A stretch of DNA of 64,000 nucleotides from Puccinia triticina (GCF_026914185.1 NC_070571.1:1364001-1428000), one strand, 5' to 3'; shown: positions 37,060 through 47,125, numbered from the stretch's first letter. Notes: generated from the letters alone by a model not told the origin. Translations and numbers: made by a program.

Positions 37060-37653
37060 GCTGGCGGTGATTGTTGTGGGTCAAGGAAGGGTCGTCGAGC
37101 CGATCTTACATGGGAGGATAATTTGGCTTTCGTTAATTGATATATCATGTGATGGATCGGACGGGGGGGTATTGGTTAAATGGGCTCTACTCTCAAGGGG
37201 TGTTCTTCATGCGCGGGGATCTCGCTGGGGCGCGGTTAGGTCGATGACTTCACTGCCGACGCTGGCGTCTTGTCTTCCTCCGAGTTAGCAGGAAGACGTC
37301 TCCTGCGCGGCGGCATTGCGGGTTTTAGTGGACGCTGGGCGCCCACCGCTTTTGGTCGCAGGGGGAGCTAGACGAGATCTTGTCATGCTATTGGATTACA
37401 TTGTTGTGAAATTTACATGAGTGGTTGGTCAAGAGATGTGTTGGGCTCAGAGTAAAAAACTCTTTGAAATTTTCTGGGCATCAAATGCATATTGCGTTGG
37501 AAGTGATATTTGGTGTCGAGTGCTCGTGGTTGGGTAGCGCTCGGAGGAGAATGCCGCGGGGACTGTCTTTCAGGGGTGGAGGTTGTTCAATGTGATGGGT
37601 CGCGGGTGGCGGTTCTCAAGGGATGGGGGGGTCGTTTTGGATTTTTTGTTTGT
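37060..37653. other. Intergenic stretch between convergent genes
   Basis: No supported gene. It separates the plus-strand OB-like gene from the minus-strand proline-rich gene. Confidence 0.4.
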
Positions 37654-38979
37654 TTAGTCGAGCCCCCCTCGGGGCGCCAACTGGTGTGCACGGGTTGCCG
37701 TCGGCTGGGGTGTGTTTTCGGACTCGCTGTCGGCAGGCGCGGGCGGGCGGCGGCCGGCGAAGCCATCACTGTATGTTGTCTTGGTTGAGTATTGATTTTT
37801 TTTTGGGGGGGAGGGGGACTTGAACACGCAATTGGGGGAGGGAACCAACCTGGTTGGATCGATCGGCATGTTGGCGGAAACGAGCAGATCTTCTGTGCCT
37901 TCCCAGGTCGTCATGCTGGCGTAAGCGACGACGACGGGGTATTGGTAACGTAGGTATGCTTGGCAGGGGTGCCGGTGGTCGGCGCAATACACCATTGTTC
38001 GCGTGACTTTGACCTCTTCGCCGACTTGCCCATTGTCGATGACGAATCCTTGGAGTCGGTCCTCTGCGAATCCAGAAAATAGCAGACGAGTCCCTTTGTA
38101 GTAATTTTCTATGCTGCGTCCGGGGTTGGATACGGTGACGTCTTTGGTGAGCCGGAGTGGAGTGTCTTTGGTGAGGGTAATGGTGAGCTCGGGGATGTCT
38201 TGGGCGTGGACCGTATGTCGGGGAATCCGGTCTCTAATTGGTAATCCGCTGATTTCAGAGAGCGGGATTGCGCTGACCGTTGATGGTGTGCCGGGGTTGA
38301 GGCATGCGATGGCGGAATTCAGTATCCAGACGTCGCGCTGTTTGCAACAGAAGACGCCTCGCTGCGCCAGATAGTCTCGGAGGCGCCAACGGATGTCTAT
38401 GGTCGTTGTCGTTGGGACGTCGCCGTAAACACGGCGAATAACCGTTTGGTGTGAAGGCAATAGCCATAGACCATGATCGGAGTGTGGGGCAGGCCTGGTG
38501 GGGTTGGGGCGTTCCATTCTGGGAGGGGGGATTCGACGGGGGGGCTTGGGTACGCGTGGGGGGGGATAGGCTAGGTCTTGCGGGCCGAGGGTTATTCCCT
38601 GGCGGGCGGTGGGGGGAGCGGGCGTGGCGGTTGGGTGGGGGGGTGGGGATCCAGAGGGCGTGGTTCCCTTGTGGGGGCTCGCGTACTGGCTTGCCGTTGG
38701 TGTTGCGGGCTGATCGCTGCCGGTTTGCCCTTGTCGTCTGGGCGGGGGGGGGGGGGGCCTGTGCGGGCGGCGTTTGAGAGCGGTGTGGCATGTGGGGGAG
38801 GTTTGCTGAGGGAGGCGCTGCCACGGGGCGGGGCGTTGGGTGCCCTGGGAGGAGAGCGTTGGTCCTGCTGGTGGGGGCACGTGGTGTGATAACACGTGTG
38901 AGTCTCTGAAGCCGGGGCTTTGGGGGCTGAGCCTTTGGAAGTGCGGCGGCGAAGCCGCCTTGGGCGCTAGTGCATGCAT
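37654..38979 (-). CDS. Proline-rich N-terminus plus unknown globular domain
   Basis: A 441-codon open frame on the minus strand. Residues about 1-170 are dominated by Pro, Ser, Thr, Arg and His (runs such as PPPPPPRRQG). Residues about 175-375 look globular, with GVFCCKQRDVWILN, AIPLSEISGLPIRD, NYYKGTRLLFSGFAED and YPVVVAYASMTTWEGTEDLL. I do not recognise the family; a weak beta-rich resemblance to the OB-like neighbours is possible but not convincing. The last 60 residues follow a G-rich stretch and may be read-through of an unrecognised splice site. The opposite strand has long G runs. The first ATG lies inside a hairpin repeat (38971-39087), so the natural start may be further inside. Confidence 0.5.
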   Translation of the reverse strand: MHALAPKAASPPHFQRLSPQSPGFRDSHVLSHHVPPPAGPTLSSQGTQRPAPWQRLPQQTSPTCHTALKRRPHRPPPPPPRRQGQTGSDQPATPTASQYASPHKGTTPSGSPPPHPTATPAPPTARQGITLGPQDLAYPPPRVPKPPRRIPPPRMERPNPTRPAPHSDHGLWLLPSHQTVIRRVYGDVPTTTTIDIRWRLRDYLAQRGVFCCKQRDVWILNSAIACLNPGTPSTVSAIPLSEISGLPIRDRIPRHTVHAQDIPELTITLTKDTPLRLTKDVTVSNPGRSIENYYKGTRLLFSGFAEDRLQGFVIDNGQVGEEVKVTRTMVYCADHRHPCQAYLRYQYPVVVAYASMTTWEGTEDLLVSANMPIDPTRLVPSPNCVFKSPSPPKKNQYSTKTTYSDGFAGRRPPAPADSESENTPQPTATRAHQLAPRGGLD

Positions 38980-39087
38980 AAATCATAAAATCATAAAAAT
39001 ATTTTGGTGAGGAAATTTTGTATTACATAATCAGACAGTCATATCCCCGGCAAAAAAGATTTTATGATTTTATGATTTATGCATGCA
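38971..39087. repeat. 117-bp hairpin with 28-bp perfect arms
   Basis: The arms 38971-38998 and 39060-39087 are exact inverted copies starting TGCATGCATAAATCATAAAA, separated by 61 bases. The size and AT-rich arms fit a tiny MITE or a cruciform-forming site. It overlaps the upstream end of the minus-strand proline-rich gene. Confidence 0.8.
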
Positions 39088-39503
39088 TAAAATTATGCAA
39101 ACCAACTTTGAACACCATAATTATACTATTACACTGACATTGACATACTGCCTGTTCAATTGAGGTAAAGATTTATACAGCCAAAACTTGTACAAATATG
39201 TGGGGCTTGTCAAAACGGCTGGAAGCTCTAAGTTTCTGGTATGAAGTGCATGAAGTTTGTGTTTGATCATTGAATACAACATATTGAATGTTTAATTCAG
39301 GCAAGGGTTTGAACAGCTTTAAATTAAGCAAATCTGAATGTCTGGCCAAACACATTGTGAGCTCTGTCTCCTAAAAAGACTCCATTTTTTTGCCAGAAGA
39401 ATCTGCTTGATACCAAAAAGATATAAACTCACAGTAAAATTACTTTTGATCACATAAATATATTCATCACACCTGTACAAATAATTTCTCAGACTAATGA
39501 TCA
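39088..39503. other. AT-rich spacer upstream of the secreted-like gene
   Basis: Low-GC sequence with no supported gene. It marks a sharp drop in GC from the G-rich region at 38.4-38.9 kb. Confidence 0.4.
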
Positions 39504-41471
39504 ATGTGTAATTTCATTGGTTTCAACCAGATTGCATTCTGGATCATCTTATTCTTGCAAGTAGGAATCCAATCCATGGAAAATATAATTGGTGATTACA
39601 TTTTTCCTTTCCTAAATTCTGAAATTAACTTGCATTCTGATATGATAAAGAAAAAAAAGCAAACTGTGGTAAAACAGGCAAAGATGTTACAATATTCAAT
39701 TCAATTGCCAAAATTGCAGATAAAGCACATGATCCAGAGTTTTCATTTCCCAAAACCACAGAAGATGGACTGAAGGATTATATGGAATCAGTGGAATGGT
39801 TTTATAAAACAGGCAGTGTTTTCCCAGAAATTGGTAAGTCAAATGAATGTTCTAATTTAAATTACTCAGCCAAGATATCTTGATTTGTTAATATTGTAAC
39901 ATTTCCTATTCATGTTTGAACTTTAATATGAAATTAAAATCAATTCAATTGTTCAGATAGTTCTTTTGGGCATGATTTTATTACCATGAAGAAAAGCTTG
40001 GCCAAAACAAGGTCTTACTTCTTTGAAGGGATTGAACCAGAATATTGGAAAAGTGCTGAGGTGAAAAGTGGATTCTTAGCAAGTATTGAAAAGCTGGAAT
40101 CATTCAGCACACTAATTGGTAAAAGAGTGATGCATAGAATAAAAAAAATTGAAAACAGGAATGAAATCACCCTTCAAATGCAAAGCTTTATTGAACATGA
40201 TGAACTTACTAGATGTTCAAAAAAACCATTTCAAGACAGCAAAATGGATCCAGATGTAGTTGAAGCAATGTTTTCTGATGAGCTAAAATTTCAGAGTGTA
40301 AACTTGATTGATCTGTTCTATCAGATTGAGTCTTTTAAAGAAAATGGTGAACCATATTCTTTTGTGAATCACAGCATTGCTTTAACACTCCAAAACAATA
40401 TATTTGAAATTCTCAACTATATGTACAGGCAAGAAATTATATCTAAGCAAAGTTTAAAGAATTTTTATGAAAAGACAGATATCATAGGGATTGCTGTTAC
40501 CTGTATGTATTCAAGATATTTATCCAAGCATCAAATTCTTCAGGAGTTCACAGGATCTCAAATTGTTCAAGGACATTTCCCAGGAATGGATGATTTATCA
40601 CATTTCAGGAGCTTCTTTGAAGGTATGATAAAAAGCTCTAATTTTTAGTCAAGAAAACCTTGCTGATTTTCATTCTTCCCTAATATGATGTTTTCTCAAA
40701 AAAGTTCTTGAGGGAAGAAATCTTAGATACTTAAAATTCCAATACATCAAGGAGGTTGTAAAGGGAAAATTTTGCACTCATGTCTGGCAACATGATGTGC
40801 CATGGTATCCATTGGTGGCAACTGATTTTCTATTTGAAAAGTTGGAAGAATTGGAATCAATAGAGGTATCAGGATCATCTACTTTTAATGAGAATGCAAG
40901 CTTTGTTTCAATAAAAAAACACATTCAACACTTATTCAATGCATTCCAGCATGATGGGAATTTTGGATGGGATTCACAGAAAAGGATTGCTGCTTGTCAT
41001 TTTATTGAATTTATTCAAGACACATATCATGTAGATGTTCTTGAACTTGAAAAAGGACCATTTCTCAATATGAAATTAACTTTGATGTCATCCAGCATCC
41101 AGTTGATTCATGGGTTGGGAAATATGATCAGGTACTTGAATCATAGATTTTATGAAATTATTAATGGTTTCAGATCCCTTAAAGATCAAGAGAAAATTGC
41201 AAAGATCAAAGAATACTGTGGAGAAATCTTGAAGTTTTCAAATTATTTTCACCGCCTAACTTCTAAAAACAGGCAAATCTTCTTCCAGACTGATTTGGGG
41301 ATGGAACAATATTCACAGATTTCTGAAGTTGAAGAACTGATTGAGATGATTGAAAACAAAATCAAAGGGTACAATGATGAGATGAAAAAGAAAATAGAAG
41401 AAGACAAGCTCTCAGAACCTTTCCTGCAGCTGTTTTTTTCTACTATCTACAAAAACAAAAATTCTGAATAA
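39504..41471 (+). pseudogene. AT-rich, secreted-looking protein of unknown family, one frameshift
   Basis: The exons are 39504-39833, 39957-40622 and 40705-41471, with GT-AG introns of 123 and 82 bases, both phase 1. Translation across both joins is smooth (GSVFPEI/DSSFGHDF and RSFFE/VLEGRNLRY). The N-terminus has a hydrophobic stretch IAFWIILFLQVGIQS that looks like a signal peptide, so the product is probably secreted. The rest, about 550 residues, is Lys, Glu, Phe and Ile rich with probable helices and no motif I recognise. An 8-base A run at 39651-39658 shifts the frame by one; a ninth A would join both parts, so it is either a sequencing or assembly slip or a young lesion. The coding sequence is much richer in AT than its flanks. 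It may belong to an expanded rust secreted-protein family (inference). Confidence 0.6.
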
Positions 41472-41671
41472 AGTTCCAAAAAATTGCAAATCTTTTCATG
41501 TTAAAATTTTGTTTTATTCAATTTTGATAGTTTCTTTTAATTGTAGGCTAATCTAGTCTATACTATCATTTTTTTACACGGAACTAGTCCTATCCCTCAA
41601 AAATCATATCACTGAAGTTAGATTTTAAGATATTTTCCAGCTCGTATCCTTTTCCTCGTATATAGATATTA

Positions 41672-41904
41672 GGGGGGTTCACGTTAGCCTGATTTTGAAA
41701 TCAGTCTAAAAACCTTGCTAAAAATTGATGTCTGCTCATGCAGGTCTATGCAAGGAATAGAGTTCTCAGCAAGACCTCCCCTGTAAAGGCCTTGCTGAAG
41801 GGAATGCTTATGCAGTATTTTTTTTTAAGTTTATGCAGGAAGCGTGCATGAGATTTGAAACCATCCGTGACCAGCAGCCAAAATCAGGCTAACGTGAACC
41901 CCCC
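41672..41904. mobile_element. MITE with 26-bp perfect terminal inverted repeats
   Basis: The element starts GGGGGGTTCACGTTAGCCTG at 41672 and ends with the exact inverted copy at 41879-41904. It is 233 bases long and non-coding. The GGG terminus resembles PIF/Harbinger ends; flanking bases TTA and TTT are close to the TWA target that family uses. No autonomous partner is visible, although a DDE_Tnp_4 relic lies 0.7 kb downstream. Confidence 0.78.
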
Positions 41905-41962
41905 TTTTGTTTTCTATCAGCTTCAAACAACCAAATCAATCATCTCTAGATCATCCATACTG

Positions 41963-42121
41963 GATGACTTCCCGTGGGCTAAAAAGCCAGATCTGTCAGG
42001 CCAGGTTAAACCTTACTGGCTGGTGAGAACTTGATCTCAATCACTTTTCACCAGCCAGTAAGGTTTATATCTGTGAAATTTTAGTCTGTACGGGGGGCGT
42101 AGATCCTACGGGAAGTCTTCC
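41963..42121. repeat. Small inverted-repeat element (outer and inner stems)
   Basis: An outer imperfect stem pairs GGATGACTTCCCGTGGG (about 41964-41980) with CCTACGGGAAGTCTTCC (about 42105-42121). An inner exact 19-base stem, AAACCTTACTGGCTGGTGA, pairs 42008-42026 with 42048-42066. It is probably a MITE-like sequence. Its GACTTCCCG end motif is shared with the element at 42412. Confidence 0.6.
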
Positions 42122-42411
42122 TAGCTTACTATGAAGATTGGAAATCAATTGCTGCTTATGATATGAATCTTACCTTGCTTAAATACGCTGTATAAACTGA
42201 TTACTTAGATAATACTGTCCAATTATAAGCTGGCTGACAGAAAATGATCAGTTCTTCAATCAAGAACCAGCTCAGAATTTTTTGTTGCGCATACATAAGT
42301 CTCTCCTTTGGATGGTCCCCACAGGGACAGTGTCCCCGGTTCACAATTGAAATTTACAAAACTTTACAACAAACTTTACATTTATCAAAAAAATTGTCGA
42401 ATTGCCCTGAT

Positions 42412-42559
42412 TGGAGGACTTCCCGTCAATCTGGGAACTCAGATTTTTCCAGATTTTGCGGGGAAATCTTGGCTCGATCTTACCAGATCCTAGATCTGCC
42501 TAGATTTCCCTGCGAAATCTGGGAAAATCTGGGTTTCCAGATCGGCGGGAAGTCCTCCA
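42412..42559. repeat. 148-bp palindromic MITE-like element
   Basis: It starts TGGAGGACTTCCCG and ends with the exact inverted copy. The interior carries further inverted AATCTGGG/CCAGATTT and GGGGAAATCT/AGATTTCCCT pairs, so nearly all of it can fold. It shares the GACTTCCCG end with the neighbouring element at 41963-42121. Non-coding. Confidence 0.65.
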
Positions 42560-42650
42560 TTGATCAGGATTACCTGCTGTTGTGCATCTTACCAAATTTT
42601 ATAATTCTGTTCAATCCCCTGGGCAGATGACGAGGCCCCGCCGGGGCAGG

Positions 42651-43633
42651 CCCAGATGGATCCACATGACCCCGCTGCATCGCTCGGCTTGGTCTTGCAT
42701 TGGCTCAGCTCGACGATGGACGAAGTTGAACTCCAAGATATCTTTGCCATCTCGCGCCGCGCATATGCCCAACCGTGGACCAGAGGCAGGAAGGCGCTTT
42801 CGGCCGTCCTCAAACAGCTCCCAAGCGCCAAAATGTACTGGCCGACTGGAGAAGAAAGCTCACGTGGATATATACTGCATGTCGATCGAGCGGAAATATC
42901 CACTCCTCAAGAACGCGTTTGGCTTTTCGGTTGGTTTTAACTTACCGGTATTCATACCAGGGCAGGATGAGTAAGTAGATGCACATTGTTCGGAACAATC
43001 CGGCCCGACAGCATAGAGACCTCCTTTTGTCATCAACCAGCCGATAAATACTACTACCGTAACATATTGACGTTTGCGCCTGATGGAACGATCTTTGGTG
43101 GCTACTCCATGTTACCCGGAGACTGGGACGATGGCATTGGCAGTACAACGGTCGATTACTTCTACAGGAACTTACTCGGACGGACTCCAGCTGGATATCG
43201 ACTGATCAGCGATGTCGGATTACCCAACACATCGAAGGAACTCCGAAACCGCATCCTAGCCCCGATCCAAGGACGCAGCCAGCTACCGGACCCACCGCGC
43301 GTAATATGTCGCATCAGGCCGTTCAATGAACAAGTCCAATCAGCTCAGCATGTTGCAAAATGGAGCAAACACTTCATCCTAGACTCCTTCGAGAGGCTCA
43401 GACAACCGTTGCGCATGGATGAACGTGAACTGCAGGCTGAGATTTGGCAAACTGCGGCTCGTTTGCACAAATTCCGCTGGCGCTTGGCCCAGACTCGTCG
43501 GACCCAGGTCATCTATCAATCGGTTTGGAACGAAAACTGGCTCCCAGAGGTTGGGCTTGACCAGAGTGCGATTTGTGAAATTGAACCGCCCTGCCGCGTC
43601 CGTCGATATTATCACGCTCAAGAATGGTTCTAA
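42651..43633 (+). pseudogene. Degenerate DDE_Tnp_4 (HARBI1-like) transposase gene
   Basis: The first part (42656-42850) reads LGLVLHWLSSTMDEVELQD and RKALSAVLKQLPSAKMYWP, the helical N-terminal region of basidiomycete DDE_Tnp_4 proteins. A frame change near 42860 leads to YPLLKNAFGFSVGFNLPV, where the family usually has GF-DG with the first catalytic Asp; here it is Val. After a probable short intron near 42970-43050 the frame APDGTIFGGYSMLPGDWDDG, GYRLISDVGLPN and FERLRQPLRMDERELQAEIW continues to the stop. The second Asp (SDVG) is kept, but the Glu normally in AEWG reads Lys (AKWS). Two of the three catalytic residues therefore seem lost: either a dead transposase or a repurposed one. Confidence 0.62.
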
Positions 43634-44187
43634 TTCTATCAGTCTTATTAAAGCTTGCTTTAAGTGTGTTTACATATAGTCTTCGCTGAATAAATCGCCG
43701 AGTGAACTACCTTCCTGCTTTCTACCATTGCTATTTGCGTGTCAGATTGTATTATTGTTCAACAGAAGGCTCTCGACTCCTGCGCACGTACATACTTATA
43801 GTGGGCATGGGTTGTGTCAACAAAAGCCATGCAGAAAATCCAAATTTCGGCTAATCAGTTTCAAAAGCTGTTTAAGGACTAGGAGAGGCATGCTCTTGTG
43901 TAGCAGACCAAACTCACAGCTTCCGCCTCTCCATATCCAGCATTCATAAAAATTTGAGTTGGTGTGACATCGAGTCATTCGCTGTTATTGACAGGTCTAA
44001 ATACCAAAGGCACAAGTGTCGACAAAACATCACTTCCACTTCCCCGTTTTGTGCTGCGGCCCGGCCACGATGAGCTTAAAGCTTTTTGCCTGACCATGGG
44101 TTGATGTTCATGCTTCAAGCTCGACAAAACGTTGCTTTGGTAGCTTATTAACAACTCGGACTTTCTCCGCAGAAATTAGTAGCCACA
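43634..44187. other. Intergenic stretch before the RING gene
   Basis: No supported gene. It contains the presumptive promoter of the RING-repeat gene whose ATG is at 44188. Confidence 0.4.
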
Positions 44188-44950
44188 ATGAAGCTTCCAA
44201 AATTCTCCCTCAAGCTGCTTTTGATCACTTTCAGCAGCTTGATATTTCTTGGGGTATGTAATCCAATCAGGCATTCTCTATGAATCACATCTCAGATTTA
44301 TGTAAGCTGGTTCAAGTTGAATTTTTTTTCCTTGTTCCCAATAGATTTCACATGCAGCTATGTTGCCGGGCTCAAGCCTAACAGAGGCAGTCAATGGTGC
44401 AAAAGTTGAAAAAGTAATTGTAGAGCCCAACCTCATACTTTCAAGTTCTACCAAGACAGATGCAGAAATGGTAAGCCTATTGACTCTGCTTATGCTATCA
44501 GAAATTGCTTCCTATTCCAAGAAACAAGACATATTTGCTAGAGTAGCATCTTGCTGCCTTTGTGGTTGATTTTCTTGATGAATGAATGGTTTTTGAAGCC
44601 AAAATGTGCAATTTGTCTAAGCAAAATGACCAGCAAAAGTAAGAATTGGACTTTGCCTTGTTGTGGCCACTGCTTCCATCTGGTTTGTGTGGGTAAATGG
44701 CTTGAGATAAAACCTTGCTGTCCGCGTTGTCTAAAAAAACACATTGTAAGTCTCAGCCCATTCTTTCAGTCACTGCTTCCTACTTTAGGGATTCACAACA
44801 AAAAACAATTAAATGATCTCCATTGTTTTTCCATATTGACTGATTTTTATGATGGGCTTTCCAGCCAACATGTGGATCTTGTCAAAGTTTCATAAAAGGG
44901 AGAGATGAAGAGCTAAAACTGAGTCGTTGCAAGCACAGCTTTCACCATGG

Positions 44951-45587
44951 TGTTGAGTTGTCAGTTAGTCTGCCACCATGATGTATCACCACAGTATGGA
45001 GGGCTGTTGGATCGACCCATGAGCACTACCAACCAACCACCCAGCTGGCAGCCACAAGCGTCTGTAGCCTAGTTGGTAAAGGCAGCACTCTAGTATGTGT
45101 CTCAGCATAGCTGAGGTCGTGAGTTCGACTCTCACCAGACACATCTTCATTTTACAGTCTCTACAGGTTATGAGCCCAGAGCTACCTGAGCGCTACTCGC
45201 TTACAATAGAGACTTGATGAATTTGTGAATGCTTACTTGTAAGACCACACAAACCCCTATAAGCCTACATCTAGATCACGGGTTCAATCCCTACACTGAT
45301 CATCTTTCCCGGGTCTCATTCCCACTCTCTCTTGGGGTCAATCCCCACTTCCCATCATGTAGCAAGGGGGGGTGTTGAGTTGTCAGTTAGTCTGCTACCA
45401 TGATGTATCACCACAGTATGGAGGGCTGTCGGATCGACCCATGAGCACTACCAACCAACCACCCAGCTGGCAGCCACAAGCGTCTGTAGCCTAGTTGGTA
45501 AAGGCAGCACTCTAGTATGTGTCTCAGCATAGCTGAGGTCGTGAGTTTGACTCTCACCAGACACATCTTCATTTTACAGTCTCTACA
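44951..45587 (+). mobile_element. TRIM retrotransposon with 215-bp LTRs, CATGG target duplication
   Basis: Direct LTRs lie at 44951-45165 and 45373-45587. Each starts TGTTGAGTTG and ends TCTCTACA, and they differ at only about three positions. The perfect target copy CATGG flanks them (44946-44950, 45588-45592). The internal 207 bases begin GGTTATGAGCCCAGAGC, which matches the anticodon-loop half of initiator tRNA-Met, the primer site used by copia-like elements. They end in a purine tract (AGCAAGGGGGG) just before LTR 2. No protein is encoded, so it needs a partner element. It sits inside exon 4 of the RING gene. Confidence 0.88.
45058..45143 (+). ncRNA. tRNA-like sequence with Pol III A and B boxes in the TRIM LTR (copy 1)
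   Basis: The sequence contains an exact A-box match (TAGCCTAGTTGG) and a B-box-like GAGTTCGACTCTC. It has a near-complete acceptor stem (GCGTCTG with CAGACAC, 6 of 7 pairs), a D arm and a perfect 5-base T stem (GTGAG/CTCAC). The anticodon arm is abnormal: instead of a 5-base stem there is an extra CTCAGC-ATA-GCTGAG hairpin. It is therefore a tRNA-derived promoter module rather than a working tRNA. The second LTR has the same module at about 45480-45565, with TTTGA in place of TTCGA. Confidence 0.6.
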
Positions 45588-45972
45588 CATGGTTGTATGG
45601 ATAAGTGGATTGGGATCCACGGAAAATGTCCAACTTGCAACGAGGAATATCCTGAATTGAAAAATGTAAGCCTATTCACTCTGAGTCTGATGCTTCAAAA
45701 ATTTCTTCCTATTTCTAAGAGTCAAGAAATATATTATTTTATTTCCTTGCCATTTCTCCTAGTTGATCATTACTAATGGATGATGAGTTTGGTAGTCAAT
45801 GTGTGATTTTTGTGAAGGTGAAATATCTATTGAAAATGACAACATGAATTTAGAGCGTTGCAGCCACTGCTTTCACCACAGGCAAGGTGAACAACTGTTC
45901 TCATCAAATTTGTCCATAGATTGGATATATTGGACCATATGCTGCACCATATTAGCCTGGTTTGAATCAGCT

Positions 45973-47125
45973 TTTTAACACTCTTTTTAACACATTGATC
46001 ATTACAATTTTCCAACTTTTTCAAACTGCTTTTATTATTATGAAACCCATGTTTATGATAGACTAGAGTTCAAGACATGCAATTTCAGAGGAATTGACTG
46101 CACCCCAGTCAGTGATATCAGCTCAAAAGTAATTGATTTTTTTTTATCAAGGCAACTAAACTGTTTTACCCTCAGGTCTCAACCCCCTCCCCCACACACT
46201 ACATAAATTAAATGCTTGTAGACATAATTTCTCCAAGAAGCTGTGCAATTTTCTGATCCCAGGATGCCAAAACTGTAGGACAAAGTCATTCCAAAAAATA
46301 CAAAAATTTTCCAAGGTAGTTAAAGCAGTGGCAGTCGAATCACCTTTCCAAAATCTTACAATAACCAAGTCTGCTTGCTGCAATGCAGTTGCATTTTTCA
46401 TGCCTATGGTTGCAGGAAATCTTGATTAAGGGTTTTCAAAGTTGAACTGCATATATCCGTAGTCATATTCATAAGTAAGTTTTTCCAATATATATATATA
46501 TATATACCCCCCAACCCCCAGTACTACCTGCCACACGAATACAATATCCATAAACAAGGACCCAATCCAAGTGAAATTGGGAATAATCCTTCATCCTTGA
46601 CATCTCCAATAATACCATAATAGAGACCAAAAATCACTCACCACTGAGCTGAGATGGCAGCTCTCTGCCATAGTTACATACACTTGCCACACTGCTTTGG
46701 ATTCTCAACAATGATACCCTCTCAAAACTCATCTTTTTCCAATTATATTATTCTTTCTGAGCTATATAAAAAAAACAATCCCCAGGTTTACATTCACAAA
46801 ATATTGCTTATCTTAAAAAAAACCCACCCATTCCCCTGTAGTCTTGTGGGAGGAGCAAGCAAGATGTAACAGAGATGATTGGAAAATAACTTTTCCACAA
46901 TTTGGACAAACTTCTGAATCTGAACTGCCCTTCATCTCCATTTACACGCAATTAATGAGGTCCTTGTTTTCTGGAGGTTTTCAGTTGACAAGGAGGCCAA
47001 GCAGTTCTACAAAGAAAATAGTGATGAGTTCAAGTCCGACTAGAGCAAGCCAGGCAGGTTTGAGTCCAAGCAACAAGTCCTGGGTTTAAGCAACAAATGG
47101 GTCATAATATTCAGGATGTAAACGG
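45973..47125. other. AT-rich region without a supported gene
   Basis: It contains a (TA) microsatellite at about 46488-46505 and a few short open frames that I do not recognise. It ends at the solo LTR that starts at 47126. Confidence 0.45.

Larger units (their letters stand above)
44188..45972 (+). pseudogene. Secreted-type protein with serial RING-H2 exons, disrupted by a TRIM
   Basis: Exon 1 (44188-44253) encodes a 22-residue signal-peptide-like leader (MKLPKFSLKLLLITFSSLIF). Exon 2 (44345-44470) adds 42 residues. Exon 3 (44599-44745, 49 codons) is one RING-H2 finger (CAIC ... CCGHCFH ... CVGKW ... CCPRC). Exon 4 (44865-44950 joined to 45593-45665, 53 codons once the TRIM is ignored) is a second (CGSC ... 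CKHSFHHGC ... KWI ... CPTC). A third finger starts in an exon at 45796 (CDFC ... CSHCFHH) but loses its end and runs to a TAA at 45970-45972. Every visible intron is phase 0, and those after exons 2 and 4 start alike (GTAAGCCTATT), so the finger exons arose by duplication. RING-H2 fingers normally recruit E2 enzymes for ubiquitin transfer; with a leader peptide this could be a host-directed or ER protein (inference). Confidence 0.68.

Noticed and set aside
37510..37788. Small plus-strand frame opposite the proline-rich gene
   Set aside because: It overlaps the minus-strand gene's C-terminus and has no motif or splice support.
38255..38986. 243-codon frame overlapping the proline-rich gene
   Set aside because: It is a shadow in another frame of the same strand; only the 37654-38979 frame has a globular-looking second half.
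45058..45143. Functional tRNA gene
   Set aside because: The anticodon arm cannot form a normal 5-base stem with a 7-base loop, and the sequence is duplicated as part of an LTR. It was kept only as a tRNA-like promoter module.
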